Translations under genes and position numbers: made by a program
NCBI GenBank assembly: GCA_002763895.1
Contig: NSLH01000081.1
Location: 40,001-82,225, forward strand
DNA from: [Chlorobium] sp. 445
GTDB taxonomy: Bacteria; Bacteroidota; Chlorobiia; Chlorobiales; Thermochlorobacteraceae
DNA length: 42,225 nucleotides
Direction: 5' to 3'
Part shown: one piece after another, positions 1 through 9,391 of the stretch
Layout: each line of letters begins with the position of its first letter
Position numbering within the stretch: the stretch's first letter is position 1
The notes under the pieces: generated by a model
Database searches by the model: none
What the model was told of the DNA's origin: nothing
The model's input: only the letters and a program-made list of their open reading frames with translations

Positions 1-1
1 C

Positions 2-1075
2 TTACTCCTTGATGAAAACGGTCGCCTACTTGCAGCTCGCAATAAAGACCTACCCTTTTGGCAGCGTGTCGGTGAACAAAAATACTGGCTTCACCTTGCG
101 CTCTTTCTCATCACTTTCACGACCACGACGCTTGCTGGCGCACAGTGGGTCGGCAAAAACATTGACATCACAAACTTTGAGATTCTCAAAAAGAACTTTG
201 CATACGGTCTACCTTTCTCCGCTACGTTTCTTTTGTTTCTCACCTGTCATGAGTTTGGGCATTTCTTTGCTGCCATGTATCACTGCGTCAGAGCCTCGCT
301 GCCTTACTACATTCCCATGCCGCCCATTCCGATACTGCTTAACATCGGTACATTTGGTGCCCTTATTCGCACCCGTGAACGCATCCCTGACTCAACAAGC
401 CTTTTTGACATCGGCGTCTATGGTCCTATCTCTGGTTTTGTGATTGCGTTTTTTGTTTTGCTCTACGGCTTTGCTACGCTACCACCGATTGAATACATCT
501 ATCAAATTCACCCTGAGTATCAAACTCTTGGCTACATCCCTGAAGTGCGCGGCGCACTCTTCACGGGCAAAAACTTGCTCTACTGGCTTCTGGAACGTGC
601 TTTTGATAGTCCTCGCATTCCACCTATGACTGAAATGTATCACTACCCATTCCTCTTTGCTGGTTGGCTGGGCTGCTTTGTTACGGCGCTTAATCTTTTG
701 CCTATTGGACAGTTAGATGGTGGACATATCATTTACGCCATGTTTGGACGAAAAAAACATCGGCTCATTGCACGCGTTTTCTTAGGCATTATCATTGTGC
801 TTGGCTTGCCGACTTTTGCAGAGTGGATAGTTGGTGTTGCAAGTCTCTTCGGCAACATTCACTTTGAGGGCTTTGGTTTTCCAAAGTGGGTTTATGAAGT
901 CTCGTGGGCAAGTTGGATTATCTGGGCAATCATTTTGGCGCGCTTCGTCAAGATTGATCATCCACCTGTCTATGATGAACATCCACTTGACAGCAAACGT
1001 ATGATTATCGGCTGGATTAGCATCGTTATCTTTATTCTTTGCTTTACACCTGTTCCATTTTCACAGTTGCCATAG
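2..1075 (+). CDS. Site-2 protease family (M50) membrane zinc metalloprotease, 5' partial
   Basis: The reading frame is open from the first bases of the window, so the N-terminus lies upstream. The HEXXH zinc motif (HEFGH) is at nt 248-262. The second M50 signature, NLLPIGQLDGG, follows at about nt 692-724 and supplies the third zinc ligand, Asp, at nt 716-718. Several hydrophobic segments surround both motifs, as expected for a protease that cuts inside the membrane. The spacing and the sequence around LDGGH resemble the EGY1/cyanobacterial branch of site-2 proteases rather than RseP, and no PDZ domain is visible in the part present. The substrate cannot be told from sequence. The MORN-repeat gene starts 8 nt after the stop, which suggests co-transcription with the downstream row. 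Confidence 0.85.
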   Translation, partial: LLLDENGRLLAARNKDLPFWQRVGEQKYWLHLALFLITFTTTTLAGAQWVGKNIDITNFEILKKNFAYGLPFSATFLLFLTCHEFGHFFAAMYHCVRASLPYYIPMPPIPILLNIGTFGALIRTRERIPDSTSLFDIGVYGPISGFVIAFFVLLYGFATLPPIEYIYQIHPEYQTLGYIPEVRGALFTGKNLLYWLLERAFDSPRIPPMTEMYHYPFLFAGWLGCFVTALNLLPIGQLDGGHIIYAMFGRKKHRLIARVFLGIIIVLGLPTFAEWIVGVASLFGNIHFEGFGFPKWVYEVSWASWIIWAIILARFVKIDHPPVYDEHPLDSKRMIIGWISIVIFILCFTPVPFSQLP

Positions 1076-1083
1076 GTTAGACA

Positions 1084-1509
1084 ATGCACAAATACAGCGT
1101 TGCATTTTTTGCTTTCTCGCTTCTTTTGCTTGCTGCGCTCGGCGCATTCACATTCTATGAACTCAATCGGCATCACGGAGAGATAAAGGAATACTACGCC
1201 AACGGGACATTGCGCTCTGCTGTGATATTCAAGCACGGTAAGCCTGACGGTGTTGCACGCACTTACTATCCCAATGGGAACTTGCGACGCGAAGCCTATT
1301 TTCAAAATGGGGTGCAACAGGGAGTTACCAGAAGTTACTATGAAAACGGTCAGCTCAAATCCGAGGAATACTATGAGAACAGCAAACTTGAGGGTGTTGC
1401 GAAGTTTTATGAGCCTGATGGACGTCTGCAATGGGAAGCTGTGTTTCATCAGGGACGCATTATAGATAGCACACTGAAAAACTATACGCGTTCCACTACA
1501 CAAGATTGA
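1084..1509 (+). CDS. MORN-type (YwqK-like) repeat protein with N-terminal membrane anchor
   Basis: A 141-residue protein. Residues about 4-26 form one hydrophobic segment (a signal anchor or uncleaved signal peptide). The rest is about four degenerate 23-residue repeats of the pattern YYxNGxLxxExxFxxGxxxG, for example EYYANGTLRS, TYYPNGNLRRE and SYYENGQLKSE. This matches the MORN_2/YwqK repeat family, which is common in Bacteroidota as small cell-envelope proteins. The biochemical role of these repeats is not established, although the name antitoxin YwqK is often copied onto them; no toxin partner is visible here. The gene lies 8 nt after the site-2 protease and 4 nt before folP, so it is probably part of the same transcript. 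Confidence 0.75.
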   Translation: MHKYSVAFFAFSLLLLAALGAFTFYELNRHHGEIKEYYANGTLRSAVIFKHGKPDGVARTYYPNGNLRREAYFQNGVQQGVTRSYYENGQLKSEEYYENSKLEGVAKFYEPDGRLQWEAVFHQGRIIDSTLKNYTRSTTQD

Positions 1510-1513
1510 TTCA

Positions 1514-2416
1514 ATGCAGCCTGTATATTCTGACAAGCTAATTTTTCGCTGTCGTGACCATGTGCTTGATCTTCATGAGCGTCCACGCATCATGTCGGTT
1601 CTCAACCTTACGCCCGACTCTTTTTCTGACGGTGGTAAATTTTACCACGACGAACAGATTGACCTTGATCGAGTCGTTGAAGCGGCTTTGCAGATGGTGC
1701 ATGAAGGCGCAGACATTTTGGATATCGGTGGTGAGTCCACGCGCCCTGGGGCATTGCCTGTCAGCGCGCAAGAGGAAATGCGCCGTGTGATTCCAGCAAT
1801 TGAACGGCTCTCGAAAGAGGTGAGTATTCCGCTCTCAATTGATACGACCAAAGCCTGCGTTGCTGAAGCTGCGCTCAAGGCTGGCGCCAGTATTGTGAAC
1901 GATATTTCAGGATTTTGCTTCGACAAGGATATGCCAGCTGTTTGCGCAAAGTTTGGCGCCGCTGCTGTCGTTATGCACTTGCGCCATAAGCCGCAAGAGA
2001 TGGTGTGGAGTTATCACGACAAGACGGTCTATCAAGACCTCATTGGCGAAGTGAAAGGTGCACTTTTGCAGTCACTCTCTCTTGCCGAGCAAGCGGGTAT
2101 CGATAACGTTGCGATTGATGTTGGGTTTGGCTTCGGCAAAACAATTGCAGGCAATTTCGAGTTACTGCGTCGCTTAGGCGAATTTAAGTCGCTGGGTCGA
2201 CCGATTCTTGCTGGACTTTCGCGCAAGTCGTTCATCGGCAAAGTTATTTCTCGGACTGCTGACGGCGTTGCGCCACCATCGGAGCGACTTTTTGGCACAG
2301 TCGCTGCTAATGTGATTGCCCTCATGAATGGTGCAAATATTTTGCGTGTTCACGACACCAAAGCAGCATTTGATGCAATTCAAGTTTTTTTGGCAACCGA
2401 GCGCGCTACATCATAA
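1514..2416 (+). CDS. folP: Dihydropteroate synthase
   Basis: Condenses 6-hydroxymethyl-dihydropterin diphosphate with p-aminobenzoate to dihydropteroate, a cytoplasmic step of folate synthesis and the target of sulfonamides. The 300-residue length is normal for the family. The TIM-barrel signatures are all present: NLTPDSFSDGG (residues 31-41), DIGGESTRPGA (about 70-80), the IDTTK strand near 113, VNDISGF, DVGFGFGKT near 200 and the SRKSFIG phosphate-binding motif near 236-242. No unusual insertions were seen. cdaA begins 11 nt after the stop; this folP-cdaA neighbourhood is recurrent in Bacteroidota. Confidence 0.97.
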   Translation: MQPVYSDKLIFRCRDHVLDLHERPRIMSVLNLTPDSFSDGGKFYHDEQIDLDRVVEAALQMVHEGADILDIGGESTRPGALPVSAQEEMRRVIPAIERLSKEVSIPLSIDTTKACVAEAALKAGASIVNDISGFCFDKDMPAVCAKFGAAAVVMHLRHKPQEMVWSYHDKTVYQDLIGEVKGALLQSLSLAEQAGIDNVAIDVGFGFGKTIAGNFELLRRLGEFKSLGRPILAGLSRKSFIGKVISRTADGVAPPSERLFGTVAANVIALMNGANILRVHDTKAAFDAIQVFLATERATS

Positions 2417-2427
2417 TGTTTGGCTAA

Positions 2428-3258
2428 ATGTTTCCGATTGAATTTCAAAATCCAGAGCTGCTTAAAGTCGGTTTTCTTAGTTTCACAGTGCTCGATGCGA
2501 TTGATGTTGCACTTGTTACGATTGTCTTCTACAAAGTCTATCAATACATCAAAGGCACAGTTGCAGCGCAAATTTTCATTGGGCTACTTGTGATTTTAGC
2601 AGGTTCAGGCGTGGTCAGTTTTTTCAACCTCATGTCGCTGAACTGGATATTCAGCCGTCTTACCAGCGTCTGGATTATTATTGTGGTTATTCTTTTTCAG
2701 CCTGAAATTCGCCGGTTGCTGCTTTTTCTTGGTCAGAGTCGGATTTTTGGACAGCTGTTCCGCCAATCCAGCAATGATGTGGTCAATGAAACAGTGGCTG
2801 CGGTTGAAGATCTTCTTTCACGACGCATTGGCGCTCTGATTGTCTTTGCGCGTAGCGTTGGGCTTCGGCTTTACATTGAAACCGGTGAAGAACTCAACGC
2901 ACGGCTTTCACGCCGACTCTTGGCTTCGCTATTTTATCCTAATACCCCACTGCATGATGGCGCCGTGATTATTGACAATCAACGCATTGAAGCCGCACGC
3001 TGCATTTTGCCGCTCACACAAAATGAAACACTCAGTGGCAACTATGGCATGCGTCATCGCGCTGCGATTGGACTGACAGAAGTTACAGATGCTTTTGTCA
3101 TTGTGCTCTCCGAAGAAACTGGTCGCATCTCGCTTGCAGAAAATGGCAAACTTCTGCAAGTAAAAAATCTTGAAGACCTTCGGGCCAAACTTTTGGAACG
3201 GCTCTCACCAAAGAGCATTCGTCCTAAAACTGTGCAGGAACATGTGCTTGCTCAATAA
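2428..3258 (+). CDS. cdaA: Membrane diadenylate cyclase CdaA (c-di-AMP synthase)
   Basis: Makes cyclic di-AMP from two ATP. The 276-residue protein has three N-terminal hydrophobic segments (about residues 20-40, 45-65 and 78-92) followed by a DisA_N cyclase domain. The two catalytic signatures are intact: DGA at 177-179 and RHR at 209-211, with the preceding core GALIVFARSVGL near 135-145. Domain order and length match CdaA rather than DisA or CdaS. In Firmicutes CdaA is controlled by CdaR (YbbR domains) and GlmM; no ybbR gene is visible next to it here. The next gene is a Na+/H+ antiporter 48 nt downstream, which fits the known role of c-di-AMP in controlling ion transport. Confidence 0.95.
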   Translation: MFPIEFQNPELLKVGFLSFTVLDAIDVALVTIVFYKVYQYIKGTVAAQIFIGLLVILAGSGVVSFFNLMSLNWIFSRLTSVWIIIVVILFQPEIRRLLLFLGQSRIFGQLFRQSSNDVVNETVAAVEDLLSRRIGALIVFARSVGLRLYIETGEELNARLSRRLLASLFYPNTPLHDGAVIIDNQRIEAARCILPLTQNETLSGNYGMRHRAAIGLTEVTDAFVIVLSEETGRISLAENGKLLQVKNLEDLRAKLLERLSPKSIRPKTVQEHVLAQ

Positions 3259-3306
3259 TGCACACTAACACCTAAATTACTCTTTAATCTTACTAGACGA
3301 TACGAT

Positions 3307-4564
3307 ATGACCTTCTTTTATGTATTCAGTATTCTGATTGTACTTGCCGCCATTTTTGGGTACTTCAATTACCGCTACCTCAAACTTCCCAATACGATTG
3401 GGCTGATGATCATTGCGCTTGCAATGTCACTTACCTTGATTGTAGCCGGTCTGTTCAACCCTGATATTATTGACAGCGCTACACAACTCATCGCCAGTGT
3501 GGATTTTCCAAAGGCAGTCTTAGATGTGATGCTGAGTTTCTTGCTTTTTGCTGGTGCCTTACATGCCGATGTCAAGACACTCTCAGCTGAGCGTGTACCG
3601 ATCTTTGTGTTTGCTAGCCTTGGTGTACTGATTTCCACGTTTTTTCGTCGCTACAGCGCTCTGGCTACTTTTACCGCTGCTGGGGCTGGGAATTGACTAT
3701 ATCTACTGCCTTATCTTTGGCGCACTGATTTCACCGACCGACCCTATTGCTGTACTGGCAATTTTGAAGACCGCTAAAGTTCCTAAGGCACTTGAGACCA
3801 AAATTGCAGGTGAATCGCTCTTCAACGATGGTGTTGGCGTCGTGATATTTTTAAGTCTCTTTGAAATTGCGCGTAGAGGCAGCGATGCATTTGGGCTAAG
3901 TGATGTTGCTCTTCTCTTCTTAGTTGAAGTCGGGGGCGGTCTGCTCTGGGGCGCTCTGATTGGCTATGGCTCATACTACCTATTGCGTCAGGTTGATTCG
4001 CATCTTTTGGAAGTAACTATTACACTGGCTACTGTGATGGGTGGCTACAGCCTTGCCACAGCGCTGCATCTTTCTGGTCCATTAGCCGTTGTAATCGCTG
4101 GACTGCTTATTGGCTCTAAAGGCCGTGAGAGTGCAATGTCGGAGACCACAGAAACGTATGTGAATATCTTCTGGGAAGTGCTCGATGAAATTCTTAACGC
4201 GGTGCTCTTTATTCTGATTGGCTTGGAAGCATTAGTGGTTTCACTTACACCAAGCTATGCAATGGCTGGTGCACTTGCTATTGTGATTACCCTGCTGGCA
4301 AGGCTCATTGCAGTTGGTCTTCCTATCACCTTGATGCGACTACGCAGGGAGTTTGTACCCCGCACAATTCGTGTGATGACTTGGGGCGGTTTGCGTGGCG
4401 GTATTTCTGTTGCACTTGCCTTGTCGCTGCCTGTGGAACTTCAGCGCGAGTTAATTTTGTCTATTACTTATATCGTTGTGGTCTTCTCGATTATTGTGCA
4501 AGGGCTCACAGTGAAGTGGCTCGTCAAAGAGATGTCAGACCTACGCACAGAAGTGGCCACATGA
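3307..4564 (+). CDS. Na+/H+ antiporter, CPA1/NhaP-like, with a one-base frameshift
   Basis: A cation/proton antiporter of the CPA1 (NhaP/NHE) family with about 11-13 hydrophobic segments. The two halves lie in different frames (3307-3696 and onward). Removing one T from the six-T run at 3640-3645 joins them into one protein of about 418 residues, in which TFF is followed by VATALWLLLPLLGLG and the family signature GALISPTDPIAVL. The downstream ion-binding core GESLFNDGVGVVIF is intact, as is the late signature MTWGGLRGGISVALALSLP. The position of the break in a T run and the intact downstream half argue for a sequencing error rather than a pseudogene. It sits between cdaA and porX on the same strand. 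Confidence 0.88.
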
Positions 4565-4595
4565 TTTTCATGAACACCAAACCTACAGCTAAGCT

Positions 4596-6149
4596 ATGAA
4601 ATATCACATTCTCTGGGCTGATGATGAAATTGAATACCTCAAGCCGCATGTGTTTTTTCTCAACGAAAAAGGCTATGAAGTAACCACTGTTACCAATGGT
4701 GAAGACGCTGTGCAACTTTCGCGCACACGCAAGTACGACATCATCTTCCTCGATGAGCAAATGCCAGGGATAGGCGGACTTCATGCACTTTTGGAAATCA
4801 AAGCCAATACACCTGCGACACCTATCGTGATGATTACGAAGAACGAGACGGAATCGATTATGGATGAAGCGATTGGCAAAAATATTTCGGAGTATCTTAT
4901 CAAGCCAGTCAATCCAAATCAAATTCTGATAGCATGCAAAAAATTGCTTGATGCAGAGAAAATCAAGAGCTATTCGATTACGCAAAGCTACATTCAGGAG
5001 TTTAACCGCATTTCACGCATACTTGTGGAACCGCTTGATGCTTCAGGGTGGATTGACATCTATCAACGCCTTGCGCAGTGGGAGGTAGAACTCGATAACT
5101 ATCCACAAGTTGAACTACGCCAGACGCTTTTAGACCAAAAACGCGAATGCAATTTGGAGTTTGGTAAGTTCGTTGAGCGCAACTACCGTGAGTGGATTTT
5201 CTCTGACCGCGCCACACGTCCGATGCTCTCAGTTGATGTCTTGGAACGCAAGGTTGTCCCTGCCATTCAGGATGGTGAGACCGTATTTTTCTTTGTTGTA
5301 GATTGCTTGCGCTATGATCAGTGGCTTGTGATAGAAAACATTTTGCAGCCTTATTTCAACATTGAGCGTGAGGCTTATTTCAGCATTCTGCCAACGGCTA
5401 CAGCCTATGCGCGCAATGCTATCTTCAGCGGACTTTTCCCCGTTGAGATGGAAAAACGCTACACCACACTTTGGCAAGCCAGTCAAGACAACGAAAACAG
5501 TAAAAACATCCACGAGCCTGATTTTCTTGAGGACTTTTTCAAACGTCGCCGCTTGCCAATCAAGGACTTCAAGTACACGAAACTGATTGGTGCAGAAGAC
5601 AGCAAAAACTTAGAGCAAAACCTCTTGGGGTATTTGAAGTACCCGCTTAACGCTGTGGTCGTAAACTTCGTTGATATTTTGGCGCATAGCCGCTCTGACT
5701 CGCAAGTCATCAAAGAACTTTCGCCTGATGAAGTTGCTTTCCGTAGCCTGACACAAACGTGGTTTGAGCACTCTGCTTTTCTTAGAATGCTTAAAGCCCT
5801 CGCTAAGCAAAAGGTTACGATTTTTATCACAACCGACCATGGGAGCATTCGCTGCTTGCGCAGCACCAAAGTTATCGGTGACCGTGAGGCTTCAACCAAT
5901 CTACGCTACAAATACGGACGCAATCTGCAATGCGAACAAAAACATGCTGTCTATATCAAAAACCCAAACGATTGGAAATTGCCACAGCACGGGCTCAATG
6001 TCAATTACATTATTGCAAAAGAAGATTATTACTTCGTCTATCCGACGAACTACCACAAGTTTATCAACTACTACAAAGATTCTTTCCAGCATGGTGGCAT
6101 TTCACTCGAGGAAGTTATTGTACCGATGATTACGCTGCGCACAAACTAA
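4596..6149 (+). CDS. porX: PorX: response regulator with PglZ (alkaline phosphatase-like) domain
   Basis: Residues 1-120 form a receiver domain: acidic pocket D9-D10, phospho-acceptor D53, T81 and K103. A helical linker follows (about 125-225), then a PglZ domain of the alkaline-phosphatase superfamily with VVDCLRYDQW (D236), the conserved Thr in PTATAYAR (269), D360 with H364 in NFVDILAHS, and TTDHGS (D414, H415). This is the architecture of PorX, which with the histidine kinase PorY controls type IX secretion genes in Bacteroidota; its PglZ domain has been reported to act as a phosphodiesterase on oligonucleotides. All expected metal ligands appear present. porY and other T9SS genes are not in the window. 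The stop faces the cmk stop across 40 nt. Confidence 0.92.
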   Translation: MKYHILWADDEIEYLKPHVFFLNEKGYEVTTVTNGEDAVQLSRTRKYDIIFLDEQMPGIGGLHALLEIKANTPATPIVMITKNETESIMDEAIGKNISEYLIKPVNPNQILIACKKLLDAEKIKSYSITQSYIQEFNRISRILVEPLDASGWIDIYQRLAQWEVELDNYPQVELRQTLLDQKRECNLEFGKFVERNYREWIFSDRATRPMLSVDVLERKVVPAIQDGETVFFFVVDCLRYDQWLVIENILQPYFNIEREAYFSILPTATAYARNAIFSGLFPVEMEKRYTTLWQASQDNENSKNIHEPDFLEDFFKRRRLPIKDFKYTKLIGAEDSKNLEQNLLGYLKYPLNAVVVNFVDILAHSRSDSQVIKELSPDEVAFRSLTQTWFEHSAFLRMLKALAKQKVTIFITTDHGSIRCLRSTKVIGDREASTNLRYKYGRNLQCEQKHAVYIKNPNDWKLPQHGLNVNYIIAKEDYYFVYPTNYHKFINYYKDSFQHGGISLEEVIVPMITLRTN

Positions 6150-6189
6150 ATTCTTGTGTTAGGCAAAGTTTTTCAGCGCAGTCTGCCCC

Positions 6190-6873
6190 TTAGGCTTCAA
6201 TAAGCCGCTTTGCTCGTTCGTAGATAAACTGCACCTGTTCATCAATTGAAAGATGTGAGGTGTCGAGCGTAATAGCGTCAGGGGCTTTACGCATGGGCGC
6301 AATACTTCGCTCAGTGTCGGCTTTGTCGCGCTGGGCAATTTCTTCTTCAAGCTCCGCGATGGTAATATCCACAGTACCCGTCTTACTTTTTTCCAACAGT
6401 TCTTCATAGCGGCGCTTGGCACGCTCTTTAACGCTGGCGGTCATAAAAATTTTGAGCTCAGCGTCTGGGAAAATTACAGTACCGATATCGCGCCCATCCA
6501 TTACGACACCGCGCGCCTCACCAATTTTGCGCTGACACACCGCGAGCTTTTCTCGAACAAGTTTTAACGCACTGACCTTGCTTACCAGACGCGAAACCTC
6601 ATTGCTACGAATGAGATGCGAGACGTTTTCACAGTCCAAAAAAACATTCTCACCTTCAAGGTGCACATCGGTCTGGTCTAAGAATTCTTTCAAGCGTGAT
6701 TCGTCTGAAAAGAGTTCATCGCAAAATGGTGAGCGCAGAAATTTAAGCGTGATAGCACGATACATCGCGCCTGTATCAATGTAAGTGTAACCAAGCCGCT
6801 TTGCTAAGGCTTTGGCAGTTGTGCTTTTACCTGAAGCTGCTGGTCCGTCTATTGCAATGATGATCTTTTTCAA
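6190..6873 (-). CDS. cmk: Cytidylate kinase, probable TTG start
   Basis: Phosphorylates CMP and dCMP to the diphosphates. The P-loop GPAASGKST follows the first strand KKIIIAID. The CMP-site motifs DTGAMYRA and MDGRDIGTVIFPDA and the lid region AKRRYEEL are present. The open frame runs well upstream into the alpha-amylase gene, but homology to the family begins at KKIIIAID. I therefore place the start at the TTG at 6871-6873, giving 227 residues, a normal length; no ATG lies near this position in frame. The ribosome-binding site is weak (an AAGGTG only 2 nt upstream). It lies 52 nt after the amylase gene and is probably co-transcribed with it. Confidence 0.9.
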   Translation of the reverse strand: MKKIIIAIDGPAASGKSTTAKALAKRLGYTYIDTGAMYRAITLKFLRSPFCDELFSDESRLKEFLDQTDVHLEGENVFLDCENVSHLIRSNEVSRLVSKVSALKLVREKLAVCQRKIGEARGVVMDGRDIGTVIFPDAELKIFMTASVKERAKRRYEELLEKSKTGTVDITIAELEEEIAQRDKADTERSIAPMRKAPDAITLDTSHLSIDEQVQFIYERAKRLIEA

Positions 6874-6925
6874 AGCACCTTGAATTCTTGGTTTGAAAGT
6901 CGTTTGCCTTGCCTTTCTTGAATTA

Positions 6926-9391
6926 TCATTCAATTGCAAACACTCTATAGCCAAAGGCTGGTAGTGTAAGCCTGAGTTTGCTCTCAGTAATGTCCACTTC
7001 ATCGGCATTCAACAAATTTACGGCTTTTGAGGCTTTGTAGAGACTCGGCAGACTGACTTCTACTGCCTGAGCTACATTTGACTTATTGAGCACGACTAGT
7101 ACACGTTCGTTGAAGTCACAGCGCAAATATGCAAAGCACGATTCGTTTGCTAGAAGTGTCTGAAAGTCGCCGTAGCGCAAAGCAGAATGCGACGAGCGCA
7201 GTTTAATCAGACGCTGCACATCAGTGAGCATCTTTTTTTCTAAGTTACTTAGGTCATTGCCGAAGCGCATTGGTCGGCGGTTGTCTGGGTCAGCGGCGCC
7301 TGTTAGTCCAATTTCATCACCGTAGTAGATGGTTGGAATCCCCGGAATCGTGAGCAAATAAGCAAGGTAAAGTTTGGTTTTATCATAACTTGTTGGTGAG
7401 TCCACTTTTGGTGGTGCAAGCCAGGCCGCATCTTGCGCAGACAGTCCCTTTGGTGTGCGTTCATTGAGGTCAAGATCGCCATCCGCCAGCGCAATGTAGC
7501 GCACTTGATCGTGGCTATCCATCAAGTTACCTGTCAGATTCTGCGTGCCATAGACTTCGAAGGTTTTGCGCAGTTCTGCCTCTAACGAGGCAAAGGATTC
7601 ATTTGGCGACAGAAACACGCGCCGCGCCGTATAGAACAGATTGAAATTAAACTGTGCATCAAGTTGACCGTTGTTGATGTAGGACTTCACCAGATCGTAA
7701 CTTCCGAATGTCTCACCAATTTGATAAATGCGTCGCTTTTCTGGGATTTGGATAGCTTGCTTGATTTTGCGCGTGGTCTCTCGCCAGAACTCATTTGGCA
7801 CATGCTTGACCGCATCGTGACGGAAACCATCAGCATCAGTTTGCTGCAGCCACCACACGGCATTGCTTGACATGGTGTCTAGTGCCAGTTTTGAGGTATA
7901 ATCAAATGAAGGCAAGTAAGGTTCAAACCAAGTGGTTAGGCGATATTCATCCCACAGCCGAAGATTTTTTCTGCCATCAGGCAAGTCGAGTGTGCCGAAC
8001 CATTCGGGGTGGTTTTGGTAAAACGGGTGATCGATATGCACATGATGCGCAATAAAATCCAAAATCACTTTTATTCCGCGTCGGTGTGCTTTTGCAATGA
8101 GTCGCCGCAGGAGTTCCATATCGCCGAAGCGTGGTTCTACTTCTGTTGCACTCACGGGCCAATAGCCATGATAGCCAGAGTAGTATCGATGTGGCGGCGG
8201 GTATTCACGGTGTGGGCGCTCAGGGTGTTTATTGACAGGTGAGAGCCAAAGCACATTGACGCCCAGCGAGTCAAAGTAGCCTTCATCGAGTTTTTGCATA
8301 ATGCCACGCAAATCACCGCCGAAGTAATTTGCAGGCGCAAAAAGACTATCATGCACCAGTGGCTTATCGTTCGTAGAGTCGCCATTTGCAAAGCGATCCG
8401 TAATAATAGAGTAAATGATGGCGTCATGCCAGTTAAAAGGTTGCTGTGCCGTTTCGCGTGCGAGATTCGATGTTCTGATGCGGCTCGATTCTGGCGCGCC
8501 CATTGGCAAACCGTTGAACAGAAAAACCGTTTGCATGGGTGTTGTAACGTTCTCTTGTGAGACCACAAGACGCAGGACTTTTTCACCTATCATATCATTG
8601 CCTCTAAGACGCACGACGATACGATTTTCTACAATTGTGAGTTGTCTTGCACCCAAAAGTTGATTGCCAATGAGCGCAATGACATGTTGCGAGTGCAGTT
8701 TGCTTGCAGTGCTATCGCACTCGAAGACGAAAGCAAGTTCGGTTTCATCACCTTTGCGTTTCATAGAGGCAATGTGCAGGTAGGCGTTGTTTGTGCGGCG
8801 TGGCTTAATCGTCAGTACAGAGTTGTAACCTCCGAAACCATTTGGCACTTTGCGCAGATTGCTTTCATCGATGACTTCTTTGCCATCGACCACAAATTTG
8901 TATTGATATTCTCCTTCGTCAAAAGTGTGTGTGAGTGTGAAACTGCCATCTGGCTCTTGCTGCATAGGCAGTGATGTGCGATTCCAATCATTAAAATTTC
9001 CCATGACACACACCTGCTTTACCTCACCTTTCGGCACGTAACGAAAAGTGTGTTTGGTCAAGCGTTTGACTTTGACGGGAAAGCGGTAAATCGCTGTGCC
9101 ATGCCGAAAGGCAAGGAGCGTGTAGCCTTCAAAGTCTGCGCGTGGTGTCAGCACCAGCCATTTTGTGGCTGTATCATAACGCACTTGAATATGTGGATTT
9201 GTCTCAAACTCTGCGTCGTAGCGCTCTGCGTAGAAAAGATCGCTAATCAGCACAGAATCGGTTTTGCCAGCTACGAGCGACAGTTCAGGCAAGAGGTCGC
9301 GTAGGTATGACATTTGTGGTGGTGGCGGTGCACAAGAAAAGAGCATCAAGGTAACCGCACAAGTAAAAAGATATGGTAAAATGTATCGCAT
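6926..9391 (-). CDS. GH13 alpha-amylase family lipoprotein with CBM48-like module
   Basis: An 821-residue exported glycoside hydrolase. Residues 1-20 are a lipoprotein signal with lipobox LFSC (Cys20). Residues about 112-178 resemble the CBM48/isoamylase N-terminal fold (VCVMGNFNDWNRTSLP, YQYKFVVDGKEV). A further beta domain leads into the GH13 barrel starting near 320. Barrel motifs are DFIAHH (445-450), DGFRHDAVKH with nucleophile D526, general acid E560 in QIGETFGS, and the third carboxylate D628 in MDSHDQ. The C-terminal beta domain ends at AFGYRVFAIE. It should act on alpha-glucans such as starch or glycogen at the cell surface or periplasm; the linkage preference (amylase, neopullulanase or maltogenic) cannot be told from sequence alone. 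The region I motif has His where many members have Asn before the conserved His. Confidence 0.9.
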   Translation of the reverse strand: MRYILPYLFTCAVTLMLFSCAPPPPQMSYLRDLLPELSLVAGKTDSVLISDLFYAERYDAEFETNPHIQVRYDTATKWLVLTPRADFEGYTLLAFRHGTAIYRFPVKVKRLTKHTFRYVPKGEVKQVCVMGNFNDWNRTSLPMQQEPDGSFTLTHTFDEGEYQYKFVVDGKEVIDESNLRKVPNGFGGYNSVLTIKPRRTNNAYLHIASMKRKGDETELAFVFECDSTASKLHSQHVIALIGNQLLGARQLTIVENRIVVRLRGNDMIGEKVLRLVVSQENVTTPMQTVFLFNGLPMGAPESSRIRTSNLARETAQQPFNWHDAIIYSIITDRFANGDSTNDKPLVHDSLFAPANYFGGDLRGIMQKLDEGYFDSLGVNVLWLSPVNKHPERPHREYPPPHRYYSGYHGYWPVSATEVEPRFGDMELLRRLIAKAHRRGIKVILDFIAHHVHIDHPFYQNHPEWFGTLDLPDGRKNLRLWDEYRLTTWFEPYLPSFDYTSKLALDTMSSNAVWWLQQTDADGFRHDAVKHVPNEFWRETTRKIKQAIQIPEKRRIYQIGETFGSYDLVKSYINNGQLDAQFNFNLFYTARRVFLSPNESFASLEAELRKTFEVYGTQNLTGNLMDSHDQVRYIALADGDLDLNERTPKGLSAQDAAWLAPPKVDSPTSYDKTKLYLAYLLTIPGIPTIYYGDEIGLTGAADPDNRRPMRFGNDLSNLEKKMLTDVQRLIKLRSSHSALRYGDFQTLLANESCFAYLRCDFNERVLVVLNKSNVAQAVEVSLPSLYKASKAVNLLNADEVDITESKLRLTLPAFGYRVFAIE

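Noticed and set aside
970-1536. Antisense 188-residue frame over the MORN gene
   Set aside because: Shadow of a well-supported plus-strand gene; no signal, motif or ribosome-binding site.
3307-4564. Antiporter as a pseudogene
   Set aside because: One base in a T run restores a complete protein with all motifs, and the same type of break occurs in essential genes of the same window.
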